In this document: in pieces, positions 1 to 7,001 of the stretch | Numbering within the stretch: the first letter of the stretch is position 1 | Layout: each line of letters begins with the position of its first letter | Assembly: GCA_021768085.1 (NCBI GenBank) | Contig: JAETOJ010000015.1 | Span: 1-64,000 of the forward strand | DNA from: Bacillota bacterium | GTDB lineage: Bacteria > Bacillota > Clostridia > Oscillospirales > Oscillospiraceae | DNA: 64,000 nt | Direction of reading: 5' to 3' | The notes under the pieces: generated by a model | Databases searched by the model: none | What the model was told of the DNA's origin: nothing | The model's input: the letters and a program-made list of their open reading frames with translations, nothing else | Program-made: the position numbers and the translations under genes

Positions 1-56
1 CAAATCGTGAACACTCTTTTTGAGCAAGGCAGTACCTGATTTTTGTTACCCCCCGC

Positions 57-92
57 CGCCGAAAAATGACAAAATTTCTTCGGCGTTTTCTT
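57..92 (+). terminator. Terminator of a gene left of the window
   Basis: A stem with arms CGCCGAA (57-63) and TTCGGCG (79-85) is followed by a T-rich run. It would end a plus-strand gene outside the window. Positions 1-174 otherwise hold nothing I recognise as coding. Confidence 0.45.
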
Positions 93-174
93 ACAATTTC
101 ATATCGGCGTTGACACAATCGATGGACTATTTGCGGAGCAGGAAGCTCTGGCCTGGATCTGCCCAGAAAAGGAC

Positions 175-203
175 TTGACGGGTCGCCCTTCTTTTTATAA
201 AAT
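175..203 (+). promoter_or_regulatory. Promoter of the DUF362 gene
   Basis: TTGACG at 175-180, a 17 bp spacer and TAAAAT at 198-203 form a housekeeping-type promoter about 30 bp before the Shine-Dalgarno sequence AGGAGG of the next gene. Confidence 0.7.
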
Positions 204-239
204 GTGGGGGAACTCTAATAAACGCAGGAGGTATTTGCT

Positions 240-1103
240 ATGAAGGCCAAGGTATATTTCACCCATGAACTCACCCCTGCCGCCATGCTCCGGCTGTACG
301 ACGCCCTGGGTGTCCAGCTTCCGGGCAAGGTGGCGGTCAAGCTCCACTCCGGCGAGCCAGGGAACCAGAACTTCCTCCGTCCAGACTTCATGAAGCCCAT
401 GATCGACAAGGTGGGCGGCACCATCGTGGAGTGCAACACGGCTTACGACGGTGGCCGGAACACCACCGCCGCCCACTGGGAGACGATGAAGAAGCACGGC
501 TGGTCGGACGCCGCCGCGGTGGACATCCTGGACGAGAAGGAGGATATGGAGCTGGCCGTCCCCGGCGGCAAGGTCATCCAGAAGAATTTCGTGGGGGCGA
601 ACCTGAAGAACTACGACTCCCTGCTGGTGCTCACCCACTTCAAGGGCCACCCCATGGGAGGCTTTGGCGGGGCGCTGAAGAACATCTCCATCGGACTGGC
701 CTCCTCCCGGGGCAAGCAGTATATCCACGGCGCCGGCGACATGGACAAGTTCTGGGACTCCGATCACGACTCCTTCCTGGAGTCCATGGCGGATGCCGCC
801 TGGTCCATCCACGATCACTTCAAGGGCAAGGTGGCCTATCTCAGCGCGATGAAGAATATGTCGGTGGACTGCGACTGTTGCGCTGTGGCTGCCGACCCCA
901 AGATCGGGGATATCGGCATCCTGGCGTCCCTGGATCCGGTGGCGCTGGATCAGGCGTGCCTGGATCTGGTGTATCAGTCCGACGACCCGGGCAAGGCCGA
1001 CCTCATTGAGCGCATCGAGTCCCTCCACGGCGTCCACACCGTGGAGGCCGCCGCCGACCTGGGCATCGGCACCCGTGAGTATGAGCTGGTGACCCTGGAC
1101 TAA
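240..1103 (+). CDS. DUF362 domain protein
   Basis: The 287-residue protein matches the DUF362 family, cytoplasmic proteins often fused to ferredoxin domains. The fold-defining parts are visible: a PGKVAVKLHSGEPGN segment near residue 30, NFLRPDF, FKGHPMGGFGGALKN in the middle, and LDPVALDQACLD near the C-terminus. The two [4Fe-4S] ferredoxin motifs seen in longer relatives are absent; only a VDCDCC cluster near residue 211 remains, which could bind a metal (inference). Start chosen at ATG 240 behind AGGAGG with a 7-base gap. It appears monocistronic, with a good promoter just upstream and a convergent mnmA downstream. The biochemical function of the family is unsettled, so none is assigned. 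Confidence 0.85.
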   Translation: MKAKVYFTHELTPAAMLRLYDALGVQLPGKVAVKLHSGEPGNQNFLRPDFMKPMIDKVGGTIVECNTAYDGGRNTTAAHWETMKKHGWSDAAAVDILDEKEDMELAVPGGKVIQKNFVGANLKNYDSLLVLTHFKGHPMGGFGGALKNISIGLASSRGKQYIHGAGDMDKFWDSDHDSFLESMADAAWSIHDHFKGKVAYLSAMKNMSVDCDCCAVAADPKIGDIGILASLDPVALDQACLDLVYQSDDPGKADLIERIESLHGVHTVEAAADLGIGTREYELVTLD

Positions 1104-1120
1104 AGCCCGCAACAAACAGC

Positions 1121-1145
1121 GGCCCCCGGCATTGCGCCGGGGGCC
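1121..1145 (+). terminator. GC-rich hairpin after the DUF362 gene
   Basis: Perfect 10-bp arms GGCCCCCGGC (1121-1130) and GCCGGGGGCC (1136-1145) follow the stop codon by 17 bases. No T-run follows, so termination efficiency is uncertain. Confidence 0.4.
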
Positions 1146-1152
1146 GTCCGCG

Positions 1153-1304
1153 TGTCGAAACAGTCTTTTCGCCACGCGGAGGGCGAATTTTTGGAACAAA
1201 GAACGTTCCAAAAATTCGTTGATTAAACGTGAAAGACACCCCGCCTGGGTTTCTTTCACACTATCTTCCTTCCCGTCATTGGAACAGAAGCGGCTTGTTC
1301 GACA
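1153..1304. repeat. Multi-hairpin palindromic element
   Basis: This element fills the space between the convergent DUF362 and mnmA genes. An outer inverted repeat TGTCGAA (1153-1159) / TTCGACA (1298-1304) encloses a perfect 14-bp stem (1184-1197 with 1205-1218, core AATTTTTGGAAC) and a second stem GTGAAAGA (1229-1236) / TCTTTCAC (1252-1259). The branched layout resembles the elements at 9709-9871 and 60821-60904, although the sequences differ. Confidence 0.5.
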
Positions 1305-1314
1305 GTCTCAGCTG

Positions 1315-2367
1315 TCATTGGAAAACCTCCGAAATGGTGCCGCCGCCCAGCACTGCGCCGATGTCATCATACACCACCGCCGCCTGGCCCGGCGTCACTG
1401 CCCGCTGGGGCTGCTCGAACTCCAGCCGAACCCGATCTCCTTCCAGAATGACCCGGGCGGGCTGCTCCCGCTGGCGGTAGCGGGTTTTCACCAGGGCGGT
1501 AAAGGGGGCCACTGGCGGCTCTATCAGCCAGTTCCAGTCCGCCGCCGCACAGCCAGTGGAGTACAGCGCCTCCTCTGGCCCCACGGTGACGGTGTTGTCC
1601 GCCATGCACTTAGAGCATACGTAGATCCGCCGGTCTGATGACACCCCCACCCCCCGGCGCTGACCCAAGGTGAGTCCCGCTGCTCCCCGGTGGCGACCCA
1701 CCACCTTTCCCTCCAGATCTACGATGTCCCCGGGGGAGAAGGGATGGCCGGTGTACCGCTCCAGAAAGGACAGGTAGTCCCCATCGGGGATGAAGCAGAT
1801 GTCCTGGCTGTCTCGCTTGCCGGCGTTGGCAAAGCCTGCCCGGGCAGCGACGGCCCGGACCTCCGGCTTGGTGAGCCCACCCAGGGGAAACAGGGTGCGG
1901 CCCAGCAGTGAGCGGGGAATGGGGTAGAGCACATAGCTCTGATCCCGGGACAGGTCAGCGGCTTTAGTCAGCCGGAAGCCCCCGGCCCTGTCGTCCACAA
2001 TCCGGGCGTAGTGCCCGGTGGCCAGATAATCGCAGCCCAGCTCCCGGGCCTTGGCGTGGAGCAGGCCGAATTTCAGATAGCGGTTGCAGTCCACGCAGGG
2101 GTTGGGGGTCTCCCCCCGCTGGTAGCCCTCCACGAACCGGCGGATCACCTGTTCCTCAAACTCCCGGCACAGGGGGAGAACGTGGTGGGGGATGCCCATC
2201 CGCTCCGCCGCCGCCCGGGCGTCGTCCAGCGCCTCGGGCGGGGTGCCGTACAGCTCCATGGTGGCCCCCACGCAGGCATAGCCCTGCTCCTTCAGCAGAC
2301 ACACCGCCGCGCTGGAGTCCACCCCGCCGCTCATGGCGACCAGAACCCGCTTTTTTGTCTGCCCCAT
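1315..2367 (-). CDS. mnmA: tRNA-specific 2-thiouridylase MnmA
   Basis: MnmA makes the 2-thio group of wobble U34 in tRNA-Lys, -Glu and -Gln, taking sulfur from a cysteine-desulfurase relay. The 350-residue length is usual for the family. The N-type ATP pyrophosphatase loop SGGVDSS lies at residues 13-19. The two catalytic cysteines sit in NPCVDCNRYLKFG and in RDSQDICFIPDGDY. An extra CSKC motif occurs in the C-terminal domain near residue 250, which is less usual. Start at ATG 2367 follows GGGGAGG. It has its own promoter (2397-2426) and is convergent with the DUF362 gene. Confidence 0.95.
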   Translation of the reverse strand: MGQTKKRVLVAMSGGVDSSAAVCLLKEQGYACVGATMELYGTPPEALDDARAAAERMGIPHHVLPLCREFEEQVIRRFVEGYQRGETPNPCVDCNRYLKFGLLHAKARELGCDYLATGHYARIVDDRAGGFRLTKAADLSRDQSYVLYPIPRSLLGRTLFPLGGLTKPEVRAVAARAGFANAGKRDSQDICFIPDGDYLSFLERYTGHPFSPGDIVDLEGKVVGRHRGAAGLTLGQRRGVGVSSDRRIYVCSKCMADNTVTVGPEEALYSTGCAAADWNWLIEPPVAPFTALVKTRYRQREQPARVILEGDRVRLEFEQPQRAVTPGQAAVVYDDIGAVLGGGTISEVFQ

Positions 2368-2396
2368 AGCTCCGCACCTCCCCGCTAATTCCTTGT

Positions 2397-2426
2397 ATTA
2401 TAGCCGCCGCATCGCCGGTCTGTCAA
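2397..2426 (-). promoter_or_regulatory. Promoter of mnmA
   Basis: On the minus strand TTGACA (2426-2421), an 18 bp spacer and TATAAT (2402-2397) precede mnmA by about 30 bp. Confidence 0.7.
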
Positions 2427-2527
2427 GAAGAAGCGCCGTGCCCTATTGTTTGCCCAATTCCTCAAAAAAGGCACGATAGTCCACCTGAAAGATCTCTTTT
2501 AGCCCGACTAATTCGCTCTACAGCGTG

Positions 2528-2558
2528 AGGCCCCGGCGCTCTGGAAGCGCCGGGGCCT
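2528..2558 (-). terminator. Hairpin terminator of the ABC exporter operon
   Basis: Perfect 13-bp arms (2528-2540 and 2546-2558) with core GGCCCCGGCGC lie 7 bp after the permease stop codon. The T-run is better on the plus strand than on the minus strand, so direction is uncertain. Confidence 0.5.
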
Positions 2559-2565
2559 TTGCATC

Positions 2566-4158
2566 TCACAGCGCCCGCAGCATGGCGGGGCCCTTTTTTG
2601 CCAGGATCAGGGCGCATGCCACTGCAAATACCGCCAGCAGCACCAGCGGCAGGGCCAGCGCCGCCGCCGGGGCGATGAACCCACCCAGCCAGTACAGCAG
2701 GGCGCACACCCCCAGCGCTGCCATGGGCACGAACATCCCCAGGGTGACGGCCAGGGACTGCTTCACCACCACCGTCTCGTTCACCGCGTCCAGCTTGGGG
2801 AAGGTTAGGCCCATGAGCACCCCGAAGGCGGCGTGGATCACGCAGAACAGGAGAGCGGCCAACAGCAGCACCGCCGCCTCCCCAATGGGCAGTCGCAGGG
2901 CGATGGTGAGGCACACCCCGGCAAGGATGGTGCAGGGCACGGTGAGCAGCAGCTCAAATCCGGTCTTGATCCACAGCAGGGGCTGCTCCCCCACCGGGGC
3001 CTCCCGAAGGATCCACAGGTACTTGCCCTCCAGGCTGATGGACGGCGCGGCGATGACGCAGGTGCACAGGCAGAAGCCCATCACCGCCGCCGCGATGGGC
3101 ATCACGGGCAGCGCGCCCCCCATCATGGCGAGAAACTCGTTCAGCTTCCCCTGCATCACGATGGCCGCCACCCCCATGCCCACCAACATGATGAGGCCGA
3201 TGCCGGCGTTCCACAGGTACATGGGGGTGCCAAAAAACCGGCGGGCTTCCTTCACCAGCAGGGCCTTTTTCTGGCCGGAGGCGGCCTGGGCGGACAGCTT
3301 GTAGTCGTTCCGGGCGGAGCGGGCGGCGAAGGCGGTGACCGCCTGCCGGTACACCTTGCCCAGGCCGAACACCACCAGGGCAAAGGGAACGATACAGCAG
3401 GCCGTAAAGGCCAGCAGCTTGCCCCAGTCGCCTAAAATGCCGTCCGCCATCCACAGCATGGGGGCGGCCCAGGACAGGGACTCCTTCACCCCGGCGGCGT
3501 TTTCGGCCAGCCCCTCGATCATGCCGTTGAGGTTGAAGGCGAACCAGAACACCGCCGCCATGTAGATGCCCATGACAATGTTCTGCCCCAGCGCCCCGCG
3601 GGTGACCCGGGCGGACAAAAAGGCCACCAGTGCCCCCAGCAGCACGGACAGCGCCGTGTCCAGCAGGGGCAGGGCCACCACCGCGACGAGCAGCCGCACC
3701 CAGAACAGGAGGCTGTGACCTACGCCGCTCTGGGTCATAAAGGCGCACACCGCCCCAGCGGGGGCCAGCACAAACAGGGAGAACAGCAGGTTCTCCAGAT
3801 AGATGGCCGCCACCCGGCTGGCCATCAGCGCGGTGGTAGACACAGGCATACTCAGCAGCAGATCGTTGTCCCGCCCGCCGAACACCACGCCCTTCACGGC
3901 AAAGGCGGTGAACAGCAGCCCGCCCACCAGCGCCCCCATGCCCATGAAGATAAACACCAGCACTTCCATATGGATGGGGGAGAGCACCTGCATCAGCATG
4001 GAGCTGTAGAGTCCGGACATATAAAGCCCTAAAAAGGCGATGAGCAGGATGGCCCCCGCGCCGGTGGCCGCCTTCTTACGGCTGCGGCCCCGGCTATTGG
4101 TGGAGGACAACAGCATGGACTTGACGCTTACCTTTAGCAGGGCGAAGAACTTTTTCAT
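2566..4158 (-). CDS. ABC-2 type transporter permease (two-half, about 12 TM)
   Basis: The 530-residue protein is strongly hydrophobic, with about 12 predicted membrane segments in two halves separated by a loop near residues 270-300 (QKKALLVKEARRFFGTP). This layout is typical of large ABC-2 exporter permeases in Firmicutes; the substrate cannot be read from sequence. The motif GGRDNDLLLSMPVS near residue 93 is characteristic of this permease group. Start is ATG 4158, whose ATGA overlaps the stop of the upstream ATPase, indicating translational coupling; longer in-frame starts run back into the ATPase gene and are rejected. Function: membrane part of an exporter with the ATPase encoded just upstream. 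Confidence 0.85.
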   Translation of the reverse strand: MKKFFALLKVSVKSMLLSSTNSRGRSRKKAATGAGAILLIAFLGLYMSGLYSSMLMQVLSPIHMEVLVFIFMGMGALVGGLLFTAFAVKGVVFGGRDNDLLLSMPVSTTALMASRVAAIYLENLLFSLFVLAPAGAVCAFMTQSGVGHSLLFWVRLLVAVVALPLLDTALSVLLGALVAFLSARVTRGALGQNIVMGIYMAAVFWFAFNLNGMIEGLAENAAGVKESLSWAAPMLWMADGILGDWGKLLAFTACCIVPFALVVFGLGKVYRQAVTAFAARSARNDYKLSAQAASGQKKALLVKEARRFFGTPMYLWNAGIGLIMLVGMGVAAIVMQGKLNEFLAMMGGALPVMPIAAAVMGFCLCTCVIAAPSISLEGKYLWILREAPVGEQPLLWIKTGFELLLTVPCTILAGVCLTIALRLPIGEAAVLLLAALLFCVIHAAFGVLMGLTFPKLDAVNETVVVKQSLAVTLGMFVPMAALGVCALLYWLGGFIAPAAALALPLVLLAVFAVACALILAKKGPAMLRAL

Positions 4159-4868
4159 TTCTCTCCCTCCAGCTCCAGGAACACGTCCTCCAGAGAGGAG
4201 TCGCCCACCAGCTCGGCAGTGGGGCCGGATCGGATCAGCCGCCCGTCCTTGATGATGGCGATCTGGTGGCACAGCTTCTCCGCCACCTCCAGCACGTGGG
4301 TAGAGAAGAACACCGCCGAGCCGTTCTGGCACAGTTCCGCTAAGTACCCCTTCATCAGGTGGGAGGCGGAGGGATCCAGGCCCACGAAGGGCTCGTCCAA
4401 AATCAGCAGTTTGGGACGGCGAATGAAGGCGGAGATCAGCGCCAACTTCTGCCGCATCCCGTGAGAGTAGCTGCCAATGGGGGAGCCCAGGTTCCCCGTC
4501 AGCTCAAAGGCGTCCCCGTACTTGCCGATGTCCTTCGTCCGCTGCTCCGCGGGGACGTCGTACAGGTCGGCGATGAAGTTCAGGTAGTCGATGCCCTTCA
4601 TGAACTCATAGAGATCTGGGTTGTCGGGTAGGAAGGCGGTGACCCGCTTGGCCCCCACCGGATCTTTCTTGATATCGTGGCCGTCGATGGTGATGACGCC
4701 TTCGGTGAAGTCCATCACCCCGGCCACCGCCCGCAGGGTGGTGGTTTTGCCCGCCCCGTTGTGGCCGATGAAGCCGTAGATCTCGCCGGGGCGCACGTGG
4801 AGGGACAGGTCGTCCACCGCCTTTTTGCCGCCGGGGTAGGTCTTGGAATAGTGTTCGATACGAAGCAT
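4155..4868 (-). CDS. ABC transporter ATP-binding protein
   Basis: The 237-residue ATPase has the full set of nucleotide-binding motifs: Walker A GHNGAGKTTT near residue 36, a signature-like SHGMRQKLAL, Walker B LLILDEPFVGLDP and the H-loop FFSTHVLE. It belongs to the single-domain ATPases paired with ABC-2 permeases. Start is ATG 4868 behind AAGGAGAG; an upstream extension to 4937 would run through the operator and is rejected. It forms a two-gene operon with the permease, with a 4-base overlap. A promoter with a palindromic operator lies just upstream; no GntR/YtrA regulator gene is linked, which is unusual for this transporter type. Confidence 0.92.
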   Translation of the reverse strand: MLRIEHYSKTYPGGKKAVDDLSLHVRPGEIYGFIGHNGAGKTTTLRAVAGVMDFTEGVITIDGHDIKKDPVGAKRVTAFLPDNPDLYEFMKGIDYLNFIADLYDVPAEQRTKDIGKYGDAFELTGNLGSPIGSYSHGMRQKLALISAFIRRPKLLILDEPFVGLDPSASHLMKGYLAELCQNGSAVFFSTHVLEVAEKLCHQIAIIKDGRLIRSGPTAELVGDSSLEDVFLELEGEK

Positions 4869-4893
4869 AGCAAGTCTCTCCTTGACGAAACGT

Positions 4894-4947
4894 GATGTAA
4901 GGTTTACTTTACATCGGAAGTATAGCATGCTTAACATTTTGTGTCAA
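4894..4947 (-). promoter_or_regulatory. Promoter and palindromic operator of the ABC exporter
   Basis: Minus strand: TTGACA (4947-4942), exactly 17 bp, TATACT (4924-4919). The inverted repeat GATGTAA / TTACATC (4894-4900 and 4909-4915) covers the expected transcription start, so a repressor bound there would block initiation. A second TGTA-TTT-TACA palindrome lies at 4949-4959, just upstream of the -35 box. Confidence 0.75.
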
Positions 4948-5006
4948 GTGTATTTTACATTTTTGACAGAATAAATTGATTGTAAAAGGTTGCAGCGGGT
5001 CAAAGG

Positions 5007-5318
5007 TTATTTGTACCGCACCGCCGTGCCGTACACCGTGATCTCCGCCGCCCCTTGCATGATGGAAGCGGAGGCATAGCGGATGTTGAGTACTGCGTCC
5101 GCGCTCAGGGCCTCCGCCTCGTCCACCATCCGCTTGGTGGCCAGCTGCCGGGCCTCGGTGAGCATGGCGGTGTACGCCTCGATCTCGCCACCCACAAAGG
5201 TTTTCATCCCCGCCATAAAGTCCTTGCCGAAGCTCTTGCACTGCACCACTGAGCCCTTCACGATGCCCAGCGGCTCGATCTCCCGTCCGGGAATGTGATC
5301 AATATTGAGAAGCAGCAT
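5007..5318 (-). CDS. YbjQ/UPF0145 family protein
   Basis: The 103-residue protein is a YbjQ (DUF74) family member, recognised from the N-terminal PGREIEPLGIVKGSVV, the central EARQLATKRMVDEAEALSADAV and the C-terminal YGTAVRYK. Family members form compact pentamers; a metal-binding role has been suggested but not proven. The start at 5318 overlaps the end of the MerR gene by 20 bases, so both are probably made from the MerR-controlled transcript. Length is normal for the family. Whether it acts in the stress sensed by the MerR protein is inference from gene order. Confidence 0.88.
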   Translation of the reverse strand: MLLLNIDHIPGREIEPLGIVKGSVVQCKSFGKDFMAGMKTFVGGEIEAYTAMLTEARQLATKRMVDEAEALSADAVLNIRYASASIMQGAAEITVYGTAVRYK

Positions 5319-5949
5319 CTTCTTCCCCTCCCTTGATCTGCTTGATGCGCTGGTACAGCGCCGCCAGCACGCCGATGATGATCACCACCGGCACCGCCGC
5401 GATGGCGATGACCACCCCGATGGGGGGCGCGTCCGCCGGATCCACGGTAAAGCCCCATATGATCAGGGCGATCACCGCCGCCATCATGGCCAGCACCACC
5501 ACCGCCGCCCCCACGGGGCTGACATATCGGGTGAGCTTATCCTGTTTTCCAACGTTCATAAACTTTGTCCCCTCCTGTTCCTGCCGCTCCATGCTCTCCA
5601 ATACCTCGTCGGCGTCCAGGCTGTCCAGCTGACGACCGCTGTCCCGGATCTGGGCGCATACGCCCTGGGCTGCCGCCAGGTTGGCCTGCCTGCGCTGGAG
5701 CTGGATGATGTGCCGCCCCATGGCGTCCTCCAGGGTCAGCGTCCCGGCCTTGAGGAGGCGGATCTCCTCGATGGGTACGTCCAGCATCCGCAGCAGTTTG
5801 ATTTTTTTCAGCCACGCCACGTCGGCGTCGCTATAGTCCCGGTAGCCGTTCTCATGATTGCGACCGGGGGTGAGCAGCCCTTCCTTTTCGTAGAAGCGGA
5901 TGTTGCCCTTGGTGATGCCCACCAGCTGCTCCACCTGATTGATCTTCAT
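5299..5949 (-). CDS. MerR family regulator with C-terminal membrane segments
   Basis: The 216-residue protein begins with a MerR DNA-binding domain (residues 1-70: KINQVEQLVGITKGNIRFYE, then NGYRDYSDADVAWLKKIKLL), followed by a helical linker (75-125) and two hydrophobic segments near residues 147-165 and 173-197. The membrane tail replaces the usual effector domain, so the signal may be sensed at the membrane (inference). Start is ATG 5949 behind GGGAGGAA rather than 5967. The gene is preceded by a textbook MerR promoter with a 19 bp spacer and two matching operators, so it is very likely autoregulated. It overlaps the ybjQ-like gene downstream. Confidence 0.88.
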   Translation of the reverse strand: MKINQVEQLVGITKGNIRFYEKEGLLTPGRNHENGYRDYSDADVAWLKKIKLLRMLDVPIEEIRLLKAGTLTLEDAMGRHIIQLQRRQANLAAAQGVCAQIRDSGRQLDSLDADEVLESMERQEQEGTKFMNVGKQDKLTRYVSPVGAAVVVLAMMAAVIALIIWGFTVDPADAPPIGVVIAIAAVPVVIIIGVLAALYQRIKQIKGGEEDAASQY

Positions 5950-5973
5950 CTGCGTTCCTCCCTCCACGGACGT

Positions 5974-6048
5974 ATCCTACACCTTCCACAAGGTGAAAGG
6001 TCAAGAGGCTTCTCAAAATTTTTTTCACCTTCCACTGGGTGGAAGGTG
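5974..6048 (-). promoter_or_regulatory. MerR-type promoter with two operators
   Basis: Minus strand: TTGACC (6004-5999), a 19 bp spacer and TAGGAT (5979-5974). The spacer holds CACCTTCCAC-N3-GTGAAAGGTC (5980-6002). A second, perfect copy, CACCTTCCAC-TGG-GTGGAAGGTG (6026-6048), lies 46 bp further upstream, centre to centre. Long spacers covered by an inverted repeat are the hallmark of MerR-activated promoters. Confidence 0.85.
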
Positions 6049-6116
6049 GGGAGCAAACTCCCAATAGGCCCTACAAAGCGGTTCTTTGGCATTGTGTGGC
6101 CTTGTGGAGCGGAACT

Positions 6117-7001
6117 TTACCCCGACGACAAGGGCCCGCTTAAATCCAGCCCGCCGTAGGCCGTCAGTGCGCTGCCTTCCACCAGCAGCCGCACCTGCTC
6201 TACCTTGTCAAGGCTGCACAGCGTCTCCACAATGGACGAGATCACCAGCTCCTGTTCTTCAGCGCTTTCCGGCGGGGCGGCCAGCAGGGCGGCGGACAGG
6301 TCGGCATAGCACACCCCGTCGTCCACCCAGGCCGCCCGCACCGTCAGATCTGAGGGCAGCAGGGCGGACAGCCCCTCGTCCTCCGGCCCGGCGATCAGCG
6401 CCTCCAGCACCGCCTTGGCCGGAGCCTCCTCCTCGGTAAGCCGGAACACCCGCAGCTCATAGCCCAGGGTGCGCCCGTCCGCCCGGCGGAAGTAGAGGGC
6501 GGCGGTCACGTCCACCGGCTCCTCCTCCGCGCCGGAGAAGATGGCGTCCCCCGTCCGGAGCAGGCGGCCGCCGTCTCCCTCCCCGGCGGACAGACGCACC
6601 CCGTCCACCCCGGGCAGCTGGCACAGAGTCAGAGCCACGCAGTAGTCCGCCAGCGTCCGGTCGATGCCCGCCAGGGCGCTGTACTCCTCCGACAGCTCAA
6701 CCTGGGCCGTTCGATTCTCCACTGCCCACCGAACCGCCCGGGTGCCCTCCGGTATGACCCGGATCAGCCCACTGTCCTGGGGTGGCCCCGCCAGCAGCGC
6801 CGCCAGCAGGGCGGACACGCTCTCCTCCCCGCCGTAGGGGCAGGAGGACAGCGCCGCCGACACCTCCCGGCTTTGCTCCGCCGCCGGGACGGCAAACCAC
6901 AGGTGCAGGCCGTCCTCCTCCTGCTGGCCCTGGGCGAGGCAGGCCGTGGCCAGCGTCAGCAGGAGCACCGCCGCCAGCAGCGCCCCCATCCGTTTTTTCA
7001 T
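6117..7001 (-). CDS. Exported protein with two GerMN domains
   Basis: The 294-residue product starts with a signal peptide (MKKRMGALLAAVLLLTLATA) ending at a cysteine that could be lipidated, although the lipobox is weak. Two repeats follow, residues about 55-155 and 170-285, each with the GerMN pattern of a LLAGP segment and a VRLxVEG-like end. GerMN domains occur in sporulation and germination proteins and in lipoproteins of two-component operons. The ATG at 7001 overlaps the histidine kinase stop in ATGA, so it is the last gene of the HhH-regulator-kinase operon. A role in envelope sensing with the kinase is inference. Confidence 0.85.
   Translation of the reverse strand: MKKRMGALLAAVLLLTLATACLAQGQQEEDGLHLWFAVPAAEQSREVSAALSSCPYGGEESVSALLAALLAGPPQDSGLIRVIPEGTRAVRWAVENRTAQVELSEEYSALAGIDRTLADYCVALTLCQLPGVDGVRLSAGEGDGGRLLRTGDAIFSGAEEEPVDVTAALYFRRADGRTLGYELRVFRLTEEEAPAKAVLEALIAGPEDEGLSALLPSDLTVRAAWVDDGVCYADLSAALLAAPPESAEEQELVISSIVETLCSLDKVEQVRLLVEGSALTAYGGLDLSGPLSSG

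Noticed and set aside
2462-2914. 150-codon frame at the end of the permease gene
   Set aside because: It is an out-of-frame shadow of the permease with an Arg/Gly/Ala-rich product and no ribosome site.
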